Source of the DNA: Pyropia yezoensis
Lineage: Eukaryota; Rhodophyta; Bangiophyceae; Bangiales; Bangiaceae
Length of the DNA stretch: 64,000 nt
Direction of reading: 5' to 3'
NCBI GenBank assembly: GCA_009829735.1
Contig: CM020620.1
Coordinates: 10,847,420-10,911,419, forward strand
Shown here: piece after piece, positions 55,967 to 64,000 of the stretch
Layout: each line of letters opens with the position of its first letter
Position numbering within the stretch: position 1 is the stretch's first letter
Made by a program: the position numbers and the translations under genes
The notes under the pieces: generated by a model
The model's input: only the letters and a program-made list of their open reading frames with translations
What the model was told of the DNA's origin: nothing
The model's database searches: none

Positions 55967-58106
55967 GGCACCCCTAGCTAGAGCGGGCGGGGGGGGGGGG
56001 GTGGGTGGGTGGGTGGGTGGGGGGCGGTGGGGGTTGGGGTGGATGGGTGGAAGTTGGGAGGGAGGGGGGGGTCGGCGGGGTCGCCGCACCCTCCTGGCGA
56101 CTGTACGCGCGAGGGAAGGGGGGTGCGGGGGTGGGGCAGGGGTGCACCGGTGGGTCCAACGGTGGGGAGAAACGTGGATAGGGGGGGGCGGGGAGGGGGA
56201 GGATGACGCAGCCGTGGGGGAACGAGGGGGAGCAGGGAGAAGGAGGAGGGGGGGCGTCGTGCGGCAAACGCATCCACAGATGGCGACCAGATTTGAAAGC
56301 GTACATTCATACAAACTGCGACATGAAAATCTTGTCTACGAAACCGTGCGACGCGCCTGTGGGTCAGACTGTGGGGGCAGCGGCGACCCAGAGAGTAGAA
56401 GAGGGCGGCCGCTATAGCACCCGCCGCCCCCCCCCCCCACCGCCTTTGACCAGCTGGCGCTCTCTTACCTGCTTAATGGTATCATTTTTCAAACCCGACC
56501 CTCTCCGTCCGGGGTCAGCGCATGGGACCCCGGAGCGGGAAACGTCCCTGGTCTGGCTGCAGGAAGAATGGGGCAGGACGACGTTGTGTCCGGTGGCTTT
56601 GAGTGTCCGTAGAGTTGCGCTGGATAGGGCGGAGGCGGTAGTCTGCGATCGGACTCGGAGGTGGGCCGTCCACATAGGGACCCGAGGTGGTGGCCACCGG
56701 TAGCAAACACCGTCGGGGGACGGGACCGCCGACAGGTTCAATGGTGATGGGGGCGGGCGGGCCGTAGGCAGACGAAAAGGCGGCGGTAGCGGAAGGGGGC
56801 GACAGTGGGCAGTGGTCTCGACTGTGTCTGTACACACAAGTGCCGTGGCAGTGATGAGGTCATGGGCAGCGGCGGGGAATTACCCGCTACAGTGGACAGC
56901 GGCCGCCAAGGGCCCCAGCGGTACCATCGGTCGCCTGAAGCGGCAGGGGCAGCCTGCTGAGTCAGCGGCCGGGGGCGCAGGCTGGCAGGGGCGGCAGTGC
57001 GTGGTATACTTGCACCATACCACGGGCTATTCCAGTCTTGCTACCGCCAGTAGTGATGAGAGCCAAAGCTGCGACCCATTTTTGACAGCCACCGAAGAGC
57101 TTGTAAGAACTACGAAGCAAGCGCAGAAGACACGACAGCGTTCTAACTCAGAAAAGGCATACCCTTCACAAACACATGGTCGGCAAACAGGGCATGGACG
57201 GCTGGGTAGGGTGGTATCGAGGCTACCTGGATTGCTGCCAGTCTTTTGTCACGGAGGCCCGGGACCCGTTGGTTGGTCTTGAAGTGTCCCGCGAGAGGTC
57301 TCTCGATGGACTGTGGGCGTACAAATATCGCCGGGAGCGTCCATCCGTGTGCTGTTGCTCTACATCTACCTCATCCATGGCGACACGTGCTGCAGCACTC
57401 GCTGTTGGACGCCTGACAGTGACTCACCGTCTGATGAAGGGGCACAATCTATGACGAGGCGATTGGTCAGTGATCTACATCAGCGTGTGTGTATCTCGAG
57501 ATCGAACTGACCCAGAGCGTACGTACGCCTTGTTCATTGGATGAGGCGAGACTTGTCTCAAGCATAGTCCAGTGAGGGGCCGTTGTCCGTTCGTGCATCT
57601 CAATCGGCTGATTTACACTGACGTTCTGCACTTCTCAATCGATGCTGCGCTTCGGTGTACTTGAAAATACCAAAGGAGAAATCAAGTTCAAAAGACTCCT
57701 CGTTCCGTCGACCTGTGCTCGTATAGTCTGGGGCTGACTGAGGAGGCCAAACCGACTGGCGGGCCCTGCCCGACGCGGAGACCTCGGCGCGAGAGCGGGT
57801 GGCCAGCCACCAGGGGGCAACCAACTGCTGGGTGGCCTGATCCCCACGCGGGCGGCCGCTGTCGTGACGTGGCCGCTGCCAGGCGTTCGTGCGCTACATA
57901 CTTCCCCCCCCCGCCCTTCCTCTCCCACTCTCGCCGGGCCCGTCGTTGCAGAGGTGAAGAGTCGGTCCTCCTCAGCCATTGCGGGTGCTGGTGGGACGTC
58001 AGTGGCGGAGGTGAAGCGGTGGTGGGCTCCATCGTGAGAAGGACCCTGCGTTTGGGCCGGCGGCGGCGGCGGCGGCGGCGTACACTGTATAGCGGCGGCG
58101 TGCGCC
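55967..58106. other. Intergenic region between the CMC4-like gene and PPK1
   Basis: About 2.1 kb. The left third is G-rich, and the section at about 57020-57700 is AT-richer. A small inverted repeat GTGGTA/TACCAC lies at about 57001-57023. Several 60-150-codon frames occur, but none has a recognisable motif or consistent composition. The last 100 bp, with a CGG-triplet run near 58058 and GTACACTGTATAG at about 58079, probably hold the PPK1 promoter and leader. Confidence 0.4.
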
Positions 58107-61100
58107 ATGGACGCGGAGACGAGTGTGGCAGCGGCGGCGGTGGGTGTTCGTGCCGACCCGTCGGAGGCCGTCTCCCCCGGCCATGGCAACAGCCTGCCCG
58201 TCGACGGCGCCGAGGCTGGGGGGGGGAAGAAGCAGAGCGTCCAGGCCAAGAAGGGCTTGGCGGTTCTCCCACTCTCCTCGGGAGGGGAGCCTCCCAAGGC
58301 AGAGGTGTACATATCGGGCGTGACGACCGCGGACGGGAGCCCATCGCCGACGCCACACCCTGAGGGCGCCAATTTCTCTGACCCCCCGGGGGAGGACGCT
58401 GGGGCCCACGTGGCCGACGGCGTGGGTGGCAATGGCACTGCCAGTGGTGGTGGCGGTGGTAGCGGGGGTGGCGTCGGTGACGGCATTGACGCCGGTGGTG
58501 GCAGCGGCGGCGGCGGTGACCCGCCACTGCCTCCTCCGTCCGTGACGCCGCTACTCCCCCCGCCAGCACCGCCGCTGTCGTCTGCGTCGTCGCCTCTGTC
58601 TGGAGAGGACCACCCGCCGCTCTCGTTTGGCATCCCATCGGCGGCGGCGGTGCTGCCGCCACCGGCCGACCAGCTTCACCGCTACCAAGTGTGTCCGCCA
58701 ACCAACCACTACACCCCGCCGGTGGCACCCGGCCAACTGGAGGCGTTGAGCAACGAGGAGCTCAGCTCTTCCGAGTTGGTTTTCTCCAAAGAGTTTGCTG
58801 AACTCAGCTTCAACTCCCGGGTGTTGGCGCTGGCGCTCGACGACAAGCTGCCGCTGCTGGAGCGCTTCAAGTTTTGCTGCATCGTCTCGGCCAACCTGGA
58901 TGAGCATTTTGCCAAGCGGCTGGGCAACATCCCTCGCGATGACTCGGACGATGAGGACGGGGATGGCAGCACCCCTGCGCCAGCGGTTTCGTCGGCGGCC
59001 TCGTCGGGGTCTGCCAACAGCCTGTCCAAGGCCACCGCGGCGCTGCGGCTGAGGCGCCAAATCCGGCCGCGCTCCCAGTTTGAGGCCGACCTTGCCGACG
59101 CGGTCCGGTCCATTGTGAATGTGCAGCACGAGGTGCTGACTGAGACACTTCTCCCGGCGCTGCGTGGCCACGGCATTGAGCTTATTCCGTACGAGGCACT
59201 GACGCCCGCGCAGGGGGCATCCATGACTGCCTACTTTCGGCGCTCCCTCTTTCCCCTATTGACACCAATGAGCGTGGACCAGACACACCCCTTCCCGCTG
59301 CTCCAGTCACATGGCATCTACTTGCTGGTGGTGCTGCTCAACCCCGAGTCGGGCGTCACCCGCCGCGTCTACTTTCGGGTGCCGGCGGTGAAGCCGCGGC
59401 TGCTCCCCGTGACGCCGCTGCAGTTTCTGCCCGTCGAGCAGCTGGTCGTTGCCCACCTGCCGCTCGTGTGCGAGGGGATGACCATTCTCCGGTGGTACGC
59501 CTTTCGGGTGACACGCAACACCAAGCTGGTGGTGGATGACACCCTCTTTGGCGAGAGCGACAATTTGCTGGACTATGTTTGGGAGGAGGTGCACCGGCGG
59601 CGGTCGGCGCCAGCCACCCGCCTCGAGGTCACGTCCACAATGCCGATGGCAGACGTCGCACGCTTGGCGGCCGAACTGGCATTGGACGCGACGGATGTGT
59701 ACACCCTGCCCGGGCCGCTGCTGGGCCTGGCGGACTGCATGTCGATTGCGTTTGCGCCAGTCCCTCACCTGCAACACCCCCCCCATGAGCCAGTGACGCC
59801 CCCGCGCTTCCGGGGGCTCGAGGACAAGCTACAGTCGGACCCTGGCCGCATCTTCTCTGTCATCCGCAAGGGCGACGTGCTTGTCCAGTACCCCGCGCAC
59901 TCGTTCACGGGCAGCGCTCTGCTCTTTTTGCGGGCCGCCGCGAGGGACCCACGGGTGCGGGTTATCAAGCAGGTACTCTACCGTGGGGGTAGCCACTCCC
60001 CTCTGGTAGCATCGCTCATCCGAGCGGCAAAGAGCGGCAAGGAGGTGACGGTGCTGGTGGAGCTCAAGGCATCCTTTGACGAAGTTCAAAACTCCGAATA
60101 CGCCCGTCGTCTCCAGCGCGCTGGATGCAACGTTTCCTACGGCCTGGTGGGCCTGAAGACCCACTGCAAGACGATGGTGGTGGTGCGGGAGGAAGAAGCG
60201 GGCGGCCTGCGGGCATACGTCAATGTGGCGACGGGCAACTTCAACCCGACGACCGCCAAGCTGTACACAGACATGGCGCTCTTTACTTGCGCGCCTGCCA
60301 TCGCGGCGGACGTGCTGGATCTGTTCAACGCCCTGACGGGCTACTCGCGCAAGCGTAACTACCGGCGGCTCTTGGTGGCGCCCGTCTCCATGCTCGACCG
60401 CGTCGTGGCAATGATTGCGGCCGAGGCGGCGCACGCGCGGGCGGGGCGGCCGGCACGGATTATCGCGCAGATCAATGGGCTGACCGAGCCCGAGATCATC
60501 CGCCACCTGTACGCGGCCTCCCAGGCGGGGGTCATCATTGACCTCATCATCCGCGGGCCGTGCCGGCTGCGCCCTGGCTTGCCCGGCCGCAGTGAGAACA
60601 TCCGGGTCTTTTCGTGGGTGGGCCGCTTCCTCCAGCACCGCCGCGTCTTTTACTTCTCCGCCGGCGGCAGCGACTTGTACTTTATCAGCTCTGCGGATTG
60701 GCGGTCACGCAACCTCAACGATCGCATCGAGGTGGCCACCCCCGTGGACGACCCGCGGATCAAGCGGAAGCTCCGCAAGTCCCTCAACTTTTTCCTCAAC
60801 GACCGCCTCCACACCTGGCAGCTGGCCTCGGACGGGAGGTACTACATGCCGCGGGCGCCGCTGACTACCGTTGGCCCACCGGCGGTGGACGAAGCGTCGT
60901 CAGCGACCGCGGCGACCTTGGCTGGATTTGCTCGGCCGCCTCTGCGGTTTGAGCAGCCCCCCCCGTCGTTGGGCGGGGGCAGCAGCTACGCGCCTCCCGT
61001 GGATGCGTTTGCAGAGTTTGACGAGGGGGAGGAGGATGATGATGATGACTATGATGAGCTAGCGGCTGTGGAGGGGGGCATTTGGCGTGTGCCGGCAGCC

Positions 61101-61196
61101 GTCCCCGGCCGTGCCGCGGTGGCAGACTATGTGCGCAACAACTCGGCGCCAGAACGTGATGCGTTTGCCATATCGGGGGGGGACACGTCCTCGTGA
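58107..61196 (+). CDS. PPK1: Polyphosphate kinase 1, bacterial type, with N-terminal extension
   Basis: 1029 residues from an ATG in good context (GCGCCATGGAC). PPK1 reversibly transfers the ATP gamma-phosphate onto inorganic polyphosphate through a phosphohistidine. The conserved enzyme begins near residue 226 (FSKEFAELSFNSRVLALA, then SANLDEHFAKRLGNI). The head domain follows, with LTPMSVDQTHPFPLL. The first phospholipase-D-like half has IKQVLYRGG, LVELKASFDE and GLKTHCKTMVVV; His686 is the predicted phosphorylated residue. Then come NVATGNFNPTTAKLYTDMAL and the second half with GRFLQHRRVFYFSAGG, where His844 corresponds to the second conserved histidine. The usual bacterial length is about 690-730. 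The extra 220 N-terminal residues are Gly/Pro-rich and resemble neither a clear signal nor a transit peptide. The tail is acidic (EEDDDDDYDE). No neighbouring phosphate genes. Localisation unknown. Confidence 0.93.
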   Translation: MDAETSVAAAAVGVRADPSEAVSPGHGNSLPVDGAEAGGGKKQSVQAKKGLAVLPLSSGGEPPKAEVYISGVTTADGSPSPTPHPEGANFSDPPGEDAGAHVADGVGGNGTASGGGGGSGGGVGDGIDAGGGSGGGGDPPLPPPSVTPLLPPPAPPLSSASSPLSGEDHPPLSFGIPSAAAVLPPPADQLHRYQVCPPTNHYTPPVAPGQLEALSNEELSSSELVFSKEFAELSFNSRVLALALDDKLPLLERFKFCCIVSANLDEHFAKRLGNIPRDDSDDEDGDGSTPAPAVSSAASSGSANSLSKATAALRLRRQIRPRSQFEADLADAVRSIVNVQHEVLTETLLPALRGHGIELIPYEALTPAQGASMTAYFRRSLFPLLTPMSVDQTHPFPLLQSHGIYLLVVLLNPESGVTRRVYFRVPAVKPRLLPVTPLQFLPVEQLVVAHLPLVCEGMTILRWYAFRVTRNTKLVVDDTLFGESDNLLDYVWEEVHRRRSAPATRLEVTSTMPMADVARLAAELALDATDVYTLPGPLLGLADCMSIAFAPVPHLQHPPHEPVTPPRFRGLEDKLQSDPGRIFSVIRKGDVLVQYPAHSFTGSALLFLRAAARDPRVRVIKQVLYRGGSHSPLVASLIRAAKSGKEVTVLVELKASFDEVQNSEYARRLQRAGCNVSYGLVGLKTHCKTMVVVREEEAGGLRAYVNVATGNFNPTTAKLYTDMALFTCAPAIAADVLDLFNALTGYSRKRNYRRLLVAPVSMLDRVVAMIAAEAAHARAGRPARIIAQINGLTEPEIIRHLYAASQAGVIIDLIIRGPCRLRPGLPGRSENIRVFSWVGRFLQHRRVFYFSAGGSDLYFISSADWRSRNLNDRIEVATPVDDPRIKRKLRKSLNFFLNDRLHTWQLASDGRYYMPRAPLTTVGPPAVDEASSATAATLAGFARPPLRFEQPPPSLGGGSSYAPPVDAFAEFDEGEEDDDDDYDELAAVEGGIWRVPAAVPGRAAVADYVRNNSAPERDAFAISGGDTSS

Positions 61197-62388
61197 CTGG
61201 GTTTACAGATGCTATTTTTTGTGTGTCTTCGGGGCTTCACTCGACATGTTTCTTCATGCTGCTTTCCTGCTCGTGGTTGCCGGGACGTGCTGATCTTGGT
61301 GGATTACCAATTCTTCTCAGCATCAGAGGTGTTCCGTAATTCTGACGATGACAGGGTGTTGGGCGCCTGTACTGTACTTGCGTTGACACTGGCCATCCTT
61401 TCCGGCGCGCCTCACCGCATGGTCGCTTCGGCTGAGGCTCCTGACGCGCGCCGCACGTGGGCGCTGCACCCGTGGCTCACCACGGTGCAGGGGACTTGCT
61501 GCTGTCCACGGAGCAACCCCCGCTGCACACCTGCACGACGCGCAGGTTGACTGGATCCAGAGGCGAGAATATCATCGGGTGACCCGCCGCTCACCCACAA
61601 GAGCGCATGAAAAAAAAACGATGGATCAACCCAGAGGCCGCCAGAGACAGCATGGCCAGTTTCACCACCCTACCGCCCAAAGCAGGTACGCCAGCCAGGC
61701 ACCCCCGCGCACCCAAAGAGAGGTCCACGGCACAGCACAATCCCCCTCCACGCAAACGCCGCCCCATCAAAGGCCCAACAGCACCGCCGCAACCGCGACG
61801 GAGCTGGGCGAGATCGGCTGGGACCATGGCCAGTGACCGTGCACGGGTTACCCCGTTACACGACGGCCTACATGCAAGCCGCTCGCCGTCAGCCGCCCGT
61901 GGCCGCTCACCCCAGCCGCCGCCCTGAAAAGGTGCTCAGCGCGCACACACCGGCCAAGGTCCGTCCGCTCACGCCCGTCTCGGGCACCACATCGCCACGT
62001 TCAACAACATAGGTGCACAACCCCACCGGACTGGCCGGCCACAGGCACAGCCACTCAGCCCGCGCCTCGTCATGGTTCAGCGCAGCAGCGTCCGGCGCGC
62101 AGCAAACGGGCGTCCTCGACTAGTCTTCAACAGCGCGGCCATTCATGCCCGAAACCACACCTCGCGGCTCCCATCCCAGGCCCCTCCACCACCGCCCACC
62201 CCATGCTCCCGATCATCCTCCCCTCCCCCGTATTCATCCCTGTCGCCGCCCCGCACCATCCCCTTCCACCCCTCCCCATCCCCCCAACCTCCTCCCCCCC
62301 CCCAAAAAGGTCCCCCTGCGTCCGCACTCCCCCCACTCCCCCACCTCCCCTCTGCTCCAACCATCATGCATCATGGCTCCAGATGCGC
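61197..62388. other. Intergenic region downstream of PPK1
   Basis: A short T-rich section (61210-61330) is probably the PPK1 3-prime end. A GTACTGTAC core occurs at about 61369. A 106-codon plus-strand frame from 61607 (MKKKRWINPEAARDSMASF) has a charged start but an uninformative remainder. The region 62160-62330 is a C-rich CT tract. No gene supported with confidence. Confidence 0.4.
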
Positions 62389-62622
62389 CTAGGCGTCCGC
62401 AGCCGCGTCAGCCGCGTCAGCGACAGCTGCTTGCGCCTCATCCACCGCCGCGACGGCCGCGTCGGCCGTCGCGTCGGCCGTGGCCGCCACGTCCTTGTCC
62501 GTCGCCTTGGCGTCGGTGCGCGTCTCGGCCAGGACCACCTCGGTTTTGACGTACAGGAGGAAGGAGGCGGCGGCGGCAATGGCCAGCGGCACCACCACGT
62601 TCAGGACGCCCTTGGCACCCAT
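62389..62622 (-). CDS. Tiny single-pass membrane protein, 77 aa
   Basis: From an ATG in good context (GCCATGGGT), the sequence starts MGAKGVLNVVVPLAIAAAAS then FLLYVKTEVV. One hydrophobic helix at residues about 6-24 is flanked by lysines. The remaining 45 residues are almost entirely Ala, Asp, Thr, Val and Glu with heptad-like spacing (TDAKATDKDVAATADATADA), consistent with an extended amphipathic helix. No family recognised. Such size and layout occur in small subunits of organellar membrane complexes, but this is only an analogy. The G-rich stretch upstream on the minus strand is a plausible leader. Confidence 0.5.
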   Translation of the reverse strand: MGAKGVLNVVVPLAIAAAASFLLYVKTEVVLAETRTDAKATDKDVAATADATADAAVAAVDEAQAAVADAADAAADA

Positions 62623-63473
62623 GGCGGCGAGAGAGGGGGGGGGAGAAGGGGGCGGAGGGGTAACGCGGGGGTGGGGGGGAAGGGGAGGGGAAGGGGTGGG
62701 CGCGGCGACGGTGGGGGGAAGGGGGCAAAAGTGAAATAGGACGAGCCGGCAAGAAGCAGGGGGACAGCTGTGGGATGAGGGGGGTGCGGGATCGGCTGGT
62801 CCGCGGTGGAAGCGGAGGCGTTCCCTGTCCCGGGAAGGCGCGCAGGGAGATAACCGGCGGGGTACAGGCGGTGCACGGCCACCCGCGGGTGAGGCACCCA
62901 CCGTCCCCGCGCGCGCGGGCGGGTGTGCTGTGCGCACGGTGACGCAACAAGGGGGGGCGGTGGCGGTCACCCACGTGGGCGGGGGCGCCACTGGTGGGGG
63001 GGACTGGGGCAGACGCGCGCTGCCAAAAAAGATCAGCCGGTCACAGCGGGGAGGCGGCTGCCGATCTGCACCACACGGGGGGCGGGCGCACCACCCACCG
63101 CGATCCCGTGAGACGGGGGGTCCCGAGCGTGCAAAAGGGCGGGTGTGCTCTGGCGTGGCTCGATGCAGGGTGGAAAGAACCAAGTACTGTACTTTCACAG
63201 TCTTGGTGAATTGGTTTGCGGCGTGCTGTTTCCTTTTCACAAAATCAGTTGATAACACTTTGTCCTGTACACGTTCGGTACGGGAGTACCGTACAGACGG
63301 GGCTCTGAGGTGGAAGAGGGGTCCATCGTCTTCGCGTATCGACCGCGCCAGCCACGTCGGCCACCGTCGGTGCCACCGCGCCCGCCGCCGCCCGCCCCCG
63401 CGCCGCCGCCCCGCCCGCCCCCCGCGACCCGGGCGGACCGTCGCGCCGCGGGGGGCGGACCGTCCCCGCGGCT

Positions 63474-63505
<32 letters not shown>

Positions 63506-63623
63506 GGCTGCCAATGACGCGGCCGCGGTCGGCCCCCCCCCCGGCACGCGGCGCGTCCCCCCCCGCCCCCCCCCCTCCCCCCCGCGCCACGCCAACGGCG
63601 GCGGCGGCGGCCGCGGCGGCGGC
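62623..63623. other. Intergenic region with likely promoter of the right-edge gene
   Basis: G-rich DNA to about 63150, followed by an AT-richer island at 63175-63300. The island contains AAGTACTGTACTTT and GAGTACCGTACAG, both of the GTAC-N-GTAC type. It is followed by C-rich DNA up to the ATG at 63624. The island is the best promoter candidate for the gene leaving the window. Confidence 0.4.
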
Positions 63624-64000
63624 ATGGCGCTCCGGTGGAAGCTCCTCCGCTTCCTCGCCCACACGCCCCACCTGACGACGCTCGTCACGCCGCTGCTGCC
63701 GCCCCCGCCGGCGGCCGTCCCCCACCATCCCCACCCCCACCACCGCGGCCGCGGCCGCAGCCGCAGCCGCAGTAGCAGCGGCTTTGGTGGGGGCAATGGC
63801 ACTGGCGGTGGCGGTGGCGGTGGCGGTGGCGGGGGGGGGGGCGGGGGTGGCGGCGGGGTGGGCCACCACCCGCCGCCGCCGCCGCTGCTCGCGTCGGGCG
63901 GCACGGTCATTGCGGTGGCGTGCCCGCGCAGCGGCCGCGTCGACGCGTTTGTGGTGCCCGCCCCCTGCGCCGCCGCCGCGGCCGAGGGGGGGCGGCGCCC
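63624..64000 (+). CDS. Start of an unidentified gene running off the right edge
   Basis: The frame from the ATG at 63624 is open to the last base. It starts MALRWKLLRFLAHTPHLTTL followed by VTPLLPPPP, which could be an organellar targeting peptide or a short membrane segment. A His/Pro part, an RGRGRSRSRSSS motif, polyglycine and a proline run follow, then a folded-looking stretch (LASGGTVIAVACPRSGRVDA then FVVPAPCAAAAAEGG). The frame is also open upstream of the ATG, so an earlier start is possible. The family cannot be assigned from this fragment. Confidence 0.4.
   Translation, partial: MALRWKLLRFLAHTPHLTTLVTPLLPPPPAAVPHHPHPHHRGRGRSRSRSSSGFGGGNGTGGGGGGGGGGGGGGGGGGVGHHPPPPPLLASGGTVIAVACPRSGRVDAFVVPAPCAAAAAEGGRR

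Noticed and set aside
1..64000. CRISPR arrays, rRNA genes, tRNA genes and bacterial operon signals
   Set aside because: No short regular repeat-spacer arrays, no tRNA B-box in a cloverleaf context, no rRNA-like segments and no Shine-Dalgarno-led operons were seen; the window is eukaryotic.

Overview
This 64 kb window is eukaryotic nuclear DNA of extreme GC content. It is packed with poly-G/poly-C tracts (up to about 40 nt) and Ala/Gly/Pro/Arg-rich low-complexity sequence. Evidence for a eukaryote: Kozak-like ATG contexts, short GT-AG introns (about 140-290 bp) that join conserved protein segments in frame, a SET-domain histone methyltransferase, a NET-domain protein, a cytosolic Hsp110, a mitochondrial CMC4-type protein and a Plavaka/CACTA-like DNA transposon. 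Mostly intronless genes, very high GC and a bacterial-type polyphosphate kinase suggest an alga. A bangiophyte red alga (Porphyra/Pyropia type) is my best guess, but this is inference and another GC-rich alga is possible.

Layout. 0-2 kb: an unrecognised reading frame running off the left edge and a decayed retropepsin fragment, both on the minus strand. 2-6.2 kb: low-complexity DNA. 6.2-10.5 kb: an Ala/Gly-rich protein ending in a NET domain split by a glycine-rich insert. 11.98-23.51 kb: an 11.5 kb transposon with 19-bp terminal inverted repeats and subterminal hairpins. It carries a spliced transposase (+), a divergent partner protein (-) and a 150-bp tandem array. 23.5-27.6 kb: mostly unassigned. 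27.9 kb: a small Gly-rich protein. 29.6-39.5 kb: a giant AWS/SET/post-SET protein (about 3300 aa) with RS and RD repeats. 40.6-42.1 kb: a phosphotransferase-like kinase. 42.1-46.2 kb: low complexity with a TATA-type promoter and a perfect GTAC-rich palindrome. 46.2 kb: an unknown Ala-rich protein. 49.2-52.3 kb (-): Hsp110 with one intron. 54.6 kb: a small secreted protein. 55.6 kb (-): a CMC4-like twin-CX9C protein. 58.1 kb: polyphosphate kinase PPK1. 62.4 kb (-): a tiny membrane protein. 63.6 kb: the start of a gene running off the right edge.

The cellular genes look like ordinary unlinked housekeeping and chromatin genes, not a pathway cluster. The transposon is the only integrated multi-gene system and the most interesting object here: its two genes diverge from a shared promoter region, and CGATGGG-type boxes sit at both ends and in that promoter region. 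Several genes (NET protein, kinase) change reading frame inside poly-G/poly-C tracts, so either the assembly has homopolymer length errors or these spans hold unmodelled introns.
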